A DNA stretch of 43,890 nt from JAZNQL01 sp045590155. Its GTDB lineage: Bacteria > Bacillota > Clostridia > UMGS1883 > UMGS1540. The stretch's first letter is position 1, and each line of letters opens with the position of its first letter. The stretch covers positions 1 to 43,890 of the forward strand of contig JAZNQL010000010.1 in assembly GCA_045590155.1 (NCBI GenBank), read 5' to 3'. Positions 33,353-40,471 of this stretch are shown here, one piece after another. The notes beneath the pieces were generated by a model that searched no databases, was not told the origin of the DNA, and was given only the letters and a program-made list of their open reading frames with translations. The translations under genes were made by a program, and so were the position numbers.

Positions 33353-33940
33353 ATGGACAAAGATAGTCAAAAACGAAAAATTAAAGTTAAAACTTCTCAT
33401 ATTCAGGGCAAAAATTTCAGTTTGCCCTGGCTTTTATTTGTTACTTTTATTGCTTTTTCACTTTCTGTTCTGATTACTTGTATTTCTAATATTTTACTGT
33501 CTGATTTACCTATTGGAATTGCTCTTTTGATTTTGCTCTTTATAGTATGCATTGGTATATTTTTTGATATTTTGGGCATTGCGGTTGCTTCTTCTGTGGA
33601 AGCTCCCTTCCATGCTATGGCATCGAGTAAAATTGTTGGTGCAAAACAATCGGTATGGCTTTTGCGTAATGCCGAAAAAGTTTCGAGTTTTTGCAATGAC
33701 GTTATTGGTGATATTTGCGGTATTGTAAGCGGTGCAGCAGGTACTGTTATTGTTACTTCTCTTGTCGTTAAATTTTCGTGGAATTCTCTTATTACAACTC
33801 TTATTATAACAGGTCTTACCGCTGCCCTGACTATTGGCGGAAAGGCTGCCGCAAAAACTTTTGCTTTTAAAAACTGTAACTCCATTGTGTTTTTTATTGG
33901 CAGATTTTTGTCTTGTTTTTCAAAGAGGGATAAAAAATGA
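33353..33940 (+). CDS. oapA: OLE-associated membrane protein OapA
   Basis: A 195-aa membrane protein encoded right after the OLE RNA. A Lys/Arg-rich N-terminus (KRKIKVKTSHIQGK) leads into two helices at ~25-47 and ~53-78; a long conserved loop follows (SSVEAPFHAMASSKIVGAKQ, LRNAEKVSSFCNDVIGDICG), then two more hydrophobic segments (~118-140 and ~146-165) and a basic tail (FSKRDKK). This plan is that of OapA, which binds OLE RNA directly and anchors it to the membrane. Ribosome binding site AAGGA, 6 nt before ATG. Its stop overlaps the dxs start by 4 nt. Without the adjacent RNA the protein would be called hypothetical. Confidence 0.85.
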   Translation: MDKDSQKRKIKVKTSHIQGKNFSLPWLLFVTFIAFSLSVLITCISNILLSDLPIGIALLILLFIVCIGIFFDILGIAVASSVEAPFHAMASSKIVGAKQSVWLLRNAEKVSSFCNDVIGDICGIVSGAAGTVIVTSLVVKFSWNSLITTLIITGLTAALTIGGKAAAKTFAFKNCNSIVFFIGRFLSCFSKRDKK

Positions 33941-35751
33941 TTCTTGATAAAATTAGTTCCCCAAAAGATTTAAAAAAACTTAATTTTGACGAGCTTAATG
34001 CTCTGGCTGAAGAAATCAGATCTTTTCTTATTGGCAAGGTAAGCGAACTGGGAGGGCATTTGGCATCTAATCTTGGTGTTGTGGAGCTTACTTTAGCTTT
34101 GCATTATTTTTTTAATACACCTTATGACAAAATTATTTGGGACGTAGGTCACCAAAGTTATATACATAAAATTATCTGTGGAAGACGTGACCTTTTTGAT
34201 TCGCTTCGTCAAAAAGACGGATTAAGCGGATTTCCGAAAATAAGCGAAAGTGAATATGACACTTTTAATGCAGGCCATGCAGGCACTTCCCTGTCTCTTG
34301 CATTAGGTCTTGCTTTAGCTAAAGAACAGAAAAATGACGATTTTGAAATTGTTCCTGTTATTGGGGATGCTTCTTTTGCAAACGGAATAAATCAGGAAGC
34401 TTTAAATCATTTGTCGCATTGCGGTAAAAAGATTATTATTATTTTGAATGATAATCAAATGTCAATTCAGGAATCAATTGGAGCTTTTTCGAAGTATCTT
34501 AATAAAATAAGGACTAATCCTATTTATTTTGATGCGAAGGGACGGACTAAAAAAGTTTTTTCGAAAATACCTTTGATAGGTTCTCTATTATATAAGATTA
34601 CCAGTAAATTTTCTAAACTTATGAAGTTTATTTTTGTGCCCGGTATTTATTTTGAAAAACTTGGGTGTAAATATCTGGGGCCTTTTGACGGGCATGATAT
34701 CCAAGGGTTGTGTACTGCTTTTTCACAGGCTAAAAAATATGAAAAGCCCTGCATTGTACACGTTTGCACAAAAAAAGGCAAGGGATATGATATGGCAGAA
34801 AAGGCACCTTCAAATTTCCATGCTGTTTCTTCTTCAAAAAAGGTTGTATCCGGGAAAACAATGACACAACAATTTGGAGAAACTCTGACAGGGCTTGCAG
34901 AAAAAAATCCTATGATTTACTCTATTTCGCCTGCTATGCCTGTTTCGTGCGGTCTTGGCGAATTTATAAAAAAATTCCCGGAAAGATTTTCTGACGCAGG
35001 TATTGCAGAAGAACACGCTGTTACTATGGCTGCCGGTCTTGCACACGAAGGTTTTATTCCCGTTGTTTCAATATATTCAACCTTTTTGCAAAGAGCTTAT
35101 GATTCGTTAATTGAAGATATTGCTTTGGCAAATTATCACGTTGTTTTTGCAATAGACCATGCCGGTGTTACGGGCGCTGACGGAGAAACCCATCAGGGGG
35201 TATTTGATATCTCTTTTTTATCTCACATACCAAATATGACTGTTTTGGCTCCCTGCTGTAACGAAGAACTCGATTTGATGCTTAAATATGCAGTTAATAA
35301 TATAGATGGGCCTGTGGCTATTCGTTATCCTAAAGGACCTCTTCCCTACATTGATACTCATTTTAATTTCGCAAAGGCTGAAGTTTTGAAAGAAGGAAAT
35401 GATGTTACCATTGTTTCTTACGGAAGAATGCTTTATGAGGCTCTTATAGCTTCTGATATTTTAATGGAACAAGGTGTATCGGCTGAGGTTATAAATATGT
35501 CTACTGTTAAACCGTTTGACAAGGAAAGTGTTTTAAAATCTGTGAGCAAAACAGGTTTCCTTGTAACGGTTGAAGATAATATGGAATTTGGCTCTCTTGG
35601 CGAAAAGCTTAAGGCCGATATTATTAAGGCTTTTCCTGATGAATTTATACCTCATGGTCTGATAGATGAACTTATAAAAGCATACAGGCTTGACGGCAAG
35701 AGTATTGCAGAAGATATCCTACGGAGGTTACAAAATGAAGATAAGGCTTGA
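33937..35751 (+). CDS. dxs: 1-deoxy-D-xylulose-5-phosphate synthase
   Basis: First enzyme of the MEP pathway, joining pyruvate and glyceraldehyde-3-phosphate with thiamine diphosphate. The 604 aa are slightly shorter than the ~620-630 usual. Seen: IRSFLIGKVSELGGHLASNL, WDVGHQSYIHKIICGR, the cofactor segment VIGDASFANGINQEALNHL to ILNDNQMSI, AGIAEEHAVTMAAGLA, and DHAGVTGADGETHQGVFDIS. The cofactor motif is GDA in place of the usual GDG. Translationally coupled to oapA through ATGA. Dxs is a standard member of OLE-associated operons. Confidence 0.95.
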   Translation: MILDKISSPKDLKKLNFDELNALAEEIRSFLIGKVSELGGHLASNLGVVELTLALHYFFNTPYDKIIWDVGHQSYIHKIICGRRDLFDSLRQKDGLSGFPKISESEYDTFNAGHAGTSLSLALGLALAKEQKNDDFEIVPVIGDASFANGINQEALNHLSHCGKKIIIILNDNQMSIQESIGAFSKYLNKIRTNPIYFDAKGRTKKVFSKIPLIGSLLYKITSKFSKLMKFIFVPGIYFEKLGCKYLGPFDGHDIQGLCTAFSQAKKYEKPCIVHVCTKKGKGYDMAEKAPSNFHAVSSSKKVVSGKTMTQQFGETLTGLAEKNPMIYSISPAMPVSCGLGEFIKKFPERFSDAGIAEEHAVTMAAGLAHEGFIPVVSIYSTFLQRAYDSLIEDIALANYHVVFAIDHAGVTGADGETHQGVFDISFLSHIPNMTVLAPCCNEELDLMLKYAVNNIDGPVAIRYPKGPLPYIDTHFNFAKAEVLKEGNDVTIVSYGRMLYEALIASDILMEQGVSAEVINMSTVKPFDKESVLKSVSKTGFLVTVEDNMEFGSLGEKLKADIIKAFPDEFIPHGLIDELIKAYRLDGKSIAEDILRRLQNEDKA

Positions 35752-36529
35752 TAAATATTTGACCGAGCACGGTTTGGTAAGCGGCAGAGATAAAGCAAGC
35801 GCCATTATTATGTCGGGCATTGTTTATGTAAACGACCAGAAGGCTGACAAGGCCGGCATGCAGGTATCTGAAGATGATGTTATCGAGGTTAGAGGAAGCA
35901 CTCTTAATTATGTAAGCCGAGGCGGTTTAAAGCTTGAAAAGGCTATGGCGCAGTTCCCTATTTCGCTTGACGGATGTATTTGTATGGATATTGGCGCTTC
36001 AACAGGCGGATTTACTGACTGTATGCTCCAAAACGGCGCAAAAAAAGTATATGCCGTTGACGTTGGTTACGGTCAGCTTGCATGGAGCTTGCGTACGGAT
36101 GAAAGAGTTGTTAATATGGAGCGAACAAACATAAGATTTGTGACTTTGGAACATATTGACGAGCCTTTGGACTTTGCTTCTATTGATGTTTCTTTCATCT
36201 CTCTTTCGCTGGTTTTACCTGTTTTAAAAAATCTTTTAAAGGACAATGGCGAGGCGGTTTGTCTTATAAAACCGCAGTTTGAAGCAGGAAGAGAAAAGGT
36301 TGGAAAAAACGGCGTTGTAAGAGACCCGCTTGTTCATATAGAAGTTATTGAACGTGTGTTTTCTTTTGCAAGAGAAAACGGTTTTTCTGTTTTGGGTGCT
36401 GATTTTTCTCCTGTAAAAGGTCCTAAAGGAAACATTGAATATTTAATGTATATTAAAAAATGTACGGATTCGGATGCCAATATATCGGCTTCCGAACTTG
36501 TAGAACTCTCTCACAAGGAGCTTGACTAA
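35735..36529 (+). CDS. tlyA: TlyA-family rRNA 2'-O-methyltransferase
   Basis: A 264-aa protein with an N-terminal S4 RNA-binding domain (IRLDKYLTEHGLVSGRDKA) and a FtsJ-like methyltransferase domain (CMDIGASTGGFTDCML with AVDVGYGQLAWSLR; LIKPQFEAGREKVGKNGVV). TlyA methylates cytidines in 16S and 23S rRNA. ATG 35735 follows GGAGG by 7 nt and lies inside the end of dxs (17-nt overlap); a longer frame from 35690 has no site. Also a recurrent OLE-locus gene. Confidence 0.94.
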   Translation: MKIRLDKYLTEHGLVSGRDKASAIIMSGIVYVNDQKADKAGMQVSEDDVIEVRGSTLNYVSRGGLKLEKAMAQFPISLDGCICMDIGASTGGFTDCMLQNGAKKVYAVDVGYGQLAWSLRTDERVVNMERTNIRFVTLEHIDEPLDFASIDVSFISLSLVLPVLKNLLKDNGEAVCLIKPQFEAGREKVGKNGVVRDPLVHIEVIERVFSFARENGFSVLGADFSPVKGPKGNIEYLMYIKKCTDSDANISASELVELSHKELD

Positions 36530-37806
36530 TGAATATTTTATTTATTATTTTTTCAGCACTTATTAAGATTGTACGTTTATTCGGTGCAAGCTTTGAAGAA
36601 ATCGGCAAAGTGTTGCTTCGTATTTGTCCTTCCGCTTTTAATAGCCTTTGTGAAAATTTTAAGATTGTTTTAATTGAAGGTACAAACGGAAAAAGCACTA
36701 CCTCCGAAATTCTTAAAAATATTTTGTACTGCGATGGCGTAAAGGCTTGTGTTTCAAATGAAGCTTTAAATTCAAAAGAAGCGGTCAGCGCTTTTTTAGC
36801 ACAAAACTACAACTGCAGTATAGCTATCTTTTCAGCAGATTCGGAATCTTTGAAGGGTTTGCTTGAGGATGTTTCTCCCGAAATTATTGCTGTTACAAAT
36901 TTATATTCAGATATGACGGATACTTATGAGCTCCCCGATAAAGCTAAAGATCTTCTTGCTGAAGCTTATAGACGTTTAGAAAATTCAACCCTTATATTAA
37001 ACGGCGATACTACTGTTTTCTGGGACTTTTTGCCTTCCTACGAAAAAATATATTACGGAATAAAGGAAATTCCTTCGGGTTTTTCTAAAGGCGAAAACCT
37101 TTGCTGCCCTATGTGTCAGGCCGAAATAGCATTGGACGAAGATTTTTCTTATGGTTGTTCTGTTTGCGGTACAAAGCGTCCCCCGCTTGATGTTTACATA
37201 AGTAAGATATTTGAAATAACTCACAACTTTTCGAGAATTTGTTTTAATGACGGAATGCAGGTTTCTTTGCCTCTTTCGGGGATATATAATATTTACAATG
37301 CTCTTTGTGCTGCCTCGTGTGCGAAAAAGCTTGGCGTTTCAAAGCACAGCATTGAAGAAGCGTTATCAGGTCTTGACAGGAGTATTGACGGCACAGAATC
37401 CGTTATTGTTGACGGTGTTGAAGTCGTTATGATGCCTGTTAAAAATGCTGCAGGGGCAAACGAATCAATACATTCTGTTATCCCTGACAGAGAACCTTCA
37501 AATCTTGCATTTATTTTAAACGATGACGAAAAAGACGGAATTGATGTTTCATGGATTTACAACGTAAAATACGAGGCTGCAAAAGAAATGAACTACAACA
37601 ATATTCTTATTGCCGGAAACCGCCGTTACGATATGGCCATAAGACTTAAAACGGCAGGGCTTAATACTTCAGCTTTCTTTATATGTGCCGATTACGAGGC
37701 TTTGCTATATGATATTAAAATGCATTGTCACGACAGAATATATCTTTTTACTACATATTCGGGAATGCAGAATTTTCGCAAATTTTTGCGCAAGAAAAAA
37801 TATTAA
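36529..37806 (+). CDS. MurT-like Mur ligase (divergent)
   Basis: MurT joins GatD to amidate the D-Glu of lipid II. The 425-aa protein has the Mur ligase P-loop VLIEGTNGKSTTSEIL, a Cys4 ribbon (CCPMCQAEI, then GCSVCGTKRP), and the MurT C-terminal domain with PVKNAAGANESI and LNDDEKDGIDVSWI. Several normally strict positions differ: LNGDTT in place of LNxDDP, LYSDMTDTYE in place of the FRDQLDRYGE-type block, and YNVKYE (residues 344-349) in place of WDADFE. The last change removes the acidic residue that, as I recall from S. aureus MurT (Asp349), completes the GatD triad. Shares one base with tlyA (TAATG). Symbol left empty because activity is in doubt. Confidence 0.85.
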   Translation: MNILFIIFSALIKIVRLFGASFEEIGKVLLRICPSAFNSLCENFKIVLIEGTNGKSTTSEILKNILYCDGVKACVSNEALNSKEAVSAFLAQNYNCSIAIFSADSESLKGLLEDVSPEIIAVTNLYSDMTDTYELPDKAKDLLAEAYRRLENSTLILNGDTTVFWDFLPSYEKIYYGIKEIPSGFSKGENLCCPMCQAEIALDEDFSYGCSVCGTKRPPLDVYISKIFEITHNFSRICFNDGMQVSLPLSGIYNIYNALCAASCAKKLGVSKHSIEEALSGLDRSIDGTESVIVDGVEVVMMPVKNAAGANESIHSVIPDREPSNLAFILNDDEKDGIDVSWIYNVKYEAAKEMNYNNILIAGNRRYDMAIRLKTAGLNTSAFFICADYEALLYDIKMHCHDRIYLFTTYSGMQNFRKFLRKKKY

Positions 37807-37820
37807 AGGAGGCAGTATTT

Positions 37821-38537
37821 ATGGAACTAAATATTTGTGTATTATACCCTTCTCTTCTTAATATGCACGCAGATTCAGGAAATGCCGCCATACTTAAATT
37901 CAGAGCTGAATCAAGAGGGATAAAGACTAATATTACATCGTTTAATCCTGGCGATTATTTCAGTCCTTCAAAATATGATATTATAATTTTGGGCGGTGCG
38001 CAGGGAGAAAAGGTTCTAACTGCTCTTGATGATTTGAAAAAGAATATAAAATATTTAAAAGAATATATTGAAGATGAAGGTGTTATGTTAGCTGTTGGAA
38101 CGGGTTTTCAGTGTCTTGGAGAGTACTTCTTTACTGAAAGCGGCCATCAGGTTGACGGATGTAATATTCTTCCCGTTTATACAGAAGAAGCAGGAAAAAC
38201 TTTTACAGGCAATATTTCAGTTAAAATTGATAACGAAATATGCGTGGGATTTGAAAATCATTTTGGCAGAACCTATTTAAAAGGGATTCCTCCCCTGTCT
38301 TCGGTTTTAAAGGGATTTGGTAATAACGGAGAAGACAAAACAGAAGGTGCACGCTACAAGAACCTTTTATGCACATATATGCACGGTCCTTTTTTAGCTA
38401 AAAACCCATCTGTTGCTGATGAAATGATTCGTACTGTTATTGATAAAAAATACGAAAATGTACCCAGTTTCGACCCTCTTGATGACGAATTTGAAAGAGC
38501 TGCAAAGCGAATTATTTTAAAAAAACTGAATAAATAG
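37821..38537 (+). CDS. GatD-like glutamine amidotransferase lacking the catalytic Cys
   Basis: A 238-aa class I glutaminase-fold protein of the GatD/CobB-CobQ group. ATG 37821 follows GGAGG; a frame reaching back into murT is unsupported. It keeps LYPSLLNMHADSGNAAIL, ILGGAQGEK, GFENHFGRTYL and YMHGPFLAKNP with His188. The nucleophile elbow, normally AICGGYQ, reads AVGTGFQCLG: Gly93 stands where the catalytic Cys belongs (Cys94 in S. aureus GatD). Cys98 lies five residues later, off the elbow. I re-read the codons (GTT GGA ACG GGT) and the change is real in this sequence. The protein could no longer hydrolyse glutamine by the known mechanism. Confidence 0.85.
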   Translation: MELNICVLYPSLLNMHADSGNAAILKFRAESRGIKTNITSFNPGDYFSPSKYDIIILGGAQGEKVLTALDDLKKNIKYLKEYIEDEGVMLAVGTGFQCLGEYFFTESGHQVDGCNILPVYTEEAGKTFTGNISVKIDNEICVGFENHFGRTYLKGIPPLSSVLKGFGNNGEDKTEGARYKNLLCTYMHGPFLAKNPSVADEMIRTVIDKKYENVPSFDPLDDEFERAAKRIILKKLNK

Positions 38538-38593
38538 TAAATTTGTGTTATACTAATATTGGATTCCAAAATATATTTTACGGAGGTGTTTTT

Positions 38594-38740
38594 ATGAAAA
38601 AGCAAACTTCGCAAAAGAAAACAATGCAGAAAACCGAGATAAAAAACAGGTATGACTATCAGGAACCCGAAATTTTACACAAATTTTCAAAAGACGACCC
38701 GGACCGTTTTTGGGACGGAGAAAGTATAAGGGATGATTAA
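38594..38740 (+). CDS. 48-aa hypothetical protein after the gatD-like gene
   Basis: Not recognised. A GGAGGTG site 5 nt before ATG 38594 is among the best in the window, and a terminator starts at its stop codon. The N-terminal half is Lys/Gln/Thr-rich (KKQTSQKKTMQKTEIKNR) and the C-terminal half acidic and aromatic (YDYQEPEILHKF, DDPDRFWDGESIRDD). No membrane segment. Probably the last gene of the OLE-locus transcript. Confidence 0.7.
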   Translation: MKKQTSQKKTMQKTEIKNRYDYQEPEILHKFSKDDPDRFWDGESIRDD

Positions 38741-38768
38741 AGGAGCTGTAATTTTTACAGCTCCTTTT
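38739..38768. terminator. Bidirectional terminator between the 48-aa gene and nth
   Basis: AAAGGAGCTGTAA and TTACAGCTCCTTT form a 12-13-bp stem around a short T loop. The nth stop codon overlaps its right edge, so one hairpin ends both convergent transcripts. Confidence 0.85.
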
Positions 38769-39393
38769 ATATTATTTTACTGCATATATCAGATAAAGCA
38801 CATTTTTCGCACCAGGGTTTTCTGGCGGTGCATACTTCTCTTCCGTGCATTACAAGGCGGTGGCAAAAATCAGAGCCTTCATCGGGGGGAATTATTTTTA
38901 ACAAATCCTGTTCGACCTTTGCGGGGTCTGTGTTTTTTGTAAGTCCTAATCTTCTGCATATTCTGCCGGCGTGAGTATCGACCACTATTGCTGGTTTACC
39001 GAAAACATCCCCCAAAATTAAGTTAGCTGTTTTTCTGCCTGTGCCTGGGAGGGTTAAAAGCTGTTCCATAGTATCGGGTACCTGATAATTAAAGCTTTCT
39101 CTTAATTTTTGTGCACAATTTTTAAGGTTTTTTGCTTTATTGTGATAAAAGCCTGTTGATTTTACCGCTTCTTCAAGGTCTTTTATATCGGCATCGGCAA
39201 AAGCATCAATATCAGGAAACTTTTTAAAAAGTGACGGAGTTACAAGGTTTACTCTTGCATCGGTACACTGTGCAGCAAGCTGGGTTGCCACTAAAAGCTC
39301 AAAGGGATTTTTATAGTTTAAGGTACAGTCTGCCTCTGGATACGTGGTTTTTAATATTTCTATTATTTCAATGGCTTTATCTTTTAGGTTCAT
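38767..39393 (-). CDS. nth: Endonuclease III
   Basis: Base-excision glycosylase/AP lyase for oxidised pyrimidines. The 208 aa show the helix-hairpin-helix LTLPGTGRKTANLILGDVFG with the catalytic Lys in GRKTA, VDTHAGRICRRLGL with the catalytic Asp, and the C-terminal [4Fe-4S] ligand set C-x6-C-x2-C-x5-C (CTARKPWCEKCALSDIC). It lies 21 nt after the secreted NlpC/CHAP-like gene on the same strand and is probably co-transcribed. Confidence 0.97.
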   Translation of the reverse strand: MNLKDKAIEIIEILKTTYPEADCTLNYKNPFELLVATQLAAQCTDARVNLVTPSLFKKFPDIDAFADADIKDLEEAVKSTGFYHNKAKNLKNCAQKLRESFNYQVPDTMEQLLTLPGTGRKTANLILGDVFGKPAIVVDTHAGRICRRLGLTKNTDPAKVEQDLLKIIPPDEGSDFCHRLVMHGREVCTARKPWCEKCALSDICSKII

Positions 39394-39414
39394 ATTTTTC
39401 TCTCTATCTTTAGT

Positions 39415-40302
39415 TTATATTACCCGTTCACTTTTACATAACGGGACTCTTCTTTCGTTCCATACCATTACTTTGATTTGGTCAAAATCTCCGTTCAGGG
39501 TAAAGGTTACTGTGTTTTGATTATAAGTTTTGATTTGGAAGGCTGCCATTCTTCCGTTTTTATACCCTACTGCAATAACTTCGCAGGGTTGTGAAAAGTT
39601 ATATAATTCTGTCTTAACAGTGTATTCTTCGGCATTTTTTGTAACAGACGAGAATGTATACGGTGCAGGAGTTGTTACAGGAGCGAGGTTTGCTCTGTTA
39701 TTCGCTCTCGAAATTGTAAATTCAGTGTAACTTGTATAAGGGATGTTATGTTTTGTTACAAGGCAATTATAAGTGCCTTGGTAGTTTGAATCCAAAACAT
39801 ATATTCCATTTTCGTTTGCACTTATAAATATTACTGAATGTCTATTACCAAGCCTTAATATATCGCCCTTTTTTGCATATATTTGTGCATTGCTGTAATT
39901 AAAAGAGTATGTTCCCATATTATTTGTGGATACTGTGTCGGTATTGGCTGTTTTAAAAATATACCATTCGGCAAAGTTTGCAAAACCAAGGCACGACCAA
40001 CCGTTTCTTGTATAAGTTACACCATTTCCGTACTGATTTGCAAACTGCGAGGTAGTGCATGTGCCGAAAAGTTTTTTAAACCATACTGATTCAACTATAT
40101 TGGGAGTATAGCAACTACCGCAACTATGCCCTGCTGATTTTTTACCGCAGGCTATGCTCTGCTCTGTATTAAAGTACATATTGCCGACGAGGTTATATAA
40201 AGCATCTATTCTGTTTTGTATAACGGTATCGGCTGCCTGTACAATTACTGCCGTTGATAAAGTAAACAAAATTATTATAAATGCAAGTAATTTGTTTTTC
40301 AT
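39415..40302 (-). CDS. Secreted CHAP/NlpC-like cysteine peptidase or amidase candidate
   Basis: A 295-aa protein with a clear signal peptide (KNKLLAFIIILFTLSTAVIVQAA). Residues ~90-180 resemble a CHAP/NlpC-type fold: NGWSCLGFANFAEW would hold the nucleophile Cys and KKGDILRLGNRHSVIFIS the His, followed by GIYVLDSNYQG. Several more Cys occur near the start (CGKKSAGHSCGSC). The last ~80 residues (CEVIAVGYKNGRMAAFQIKT to VMVWNERRVPLC) look like the small beta domain often found at the C-terminus of Clostridia secreted enzymes. Peptidoglycan is the likely target, but this is inferred. Promoter and CGGAGG site are present. Confidence 0.7.
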   Translation of the reverse strand: MKNKLLAFIIILFTLSTAVIVQAADTVIQNRIDALYNLVGNMYFNTEQSIACGKKSAGHSCGSCYTPNIVESVWFKKLFGTCTTSQFANQYGNGVTYTRNGWSCLGFANFAEWYIFKTANTDTVSTNNMGTYSFNYSNAQIYAKKGDILRLGNRHSVIFISANENGIYVLDSNYQGTYNCLVTKHNIPYTSYTEFTISRANNRANLAPVTTPAPYTFSSVTKNAEEYTVKTELYNFSQPCEVIAVGYKNGRMAAFQIKTYNQNTVTFTLNGDFDQIKVMVWNERRVPLCKSERVI

Positions 40303-40362
40303 TTTTTAATCCTCCGGGGGTAAACACGAGGCAAAAATGACTATACATTAAACTGCTTTTTT

Positions 40363-40391
40363 ATTGTAACATAAACATTTCTTCTTTGCAA
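40363..40391 (-). promoter_or_regulatory. Promoter of the CHAP-like gene and nth
   Basis: Minus strand: -35 TTGCAA (40391-40386), 17-nt spacer, -10 TACAAT (40368-40363) with a TGT extension. Confidence 0.65.
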
Positions 40392-40419
40392 CATTACTTT
40401 GACAAATTGTTGTAATATC

Positions 40420-40448
40420 TTGATTTTTCCAGCTAACATATATATAAT
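40420..40448 (+). promoter_or_regulatory. Promoter of the WG-repeat gene
   Basis: Plus strand: -35 TTGATT (40420-40425), 17-nt spacer, -10 TATAAT (40443-40448). A perfect TTGACA at 40399-40404 has no -10 at the right distance. Confidence 0.65.
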
Positions 40449-40471
40449 TAAATTGAAAGGAGTAGTTTATT

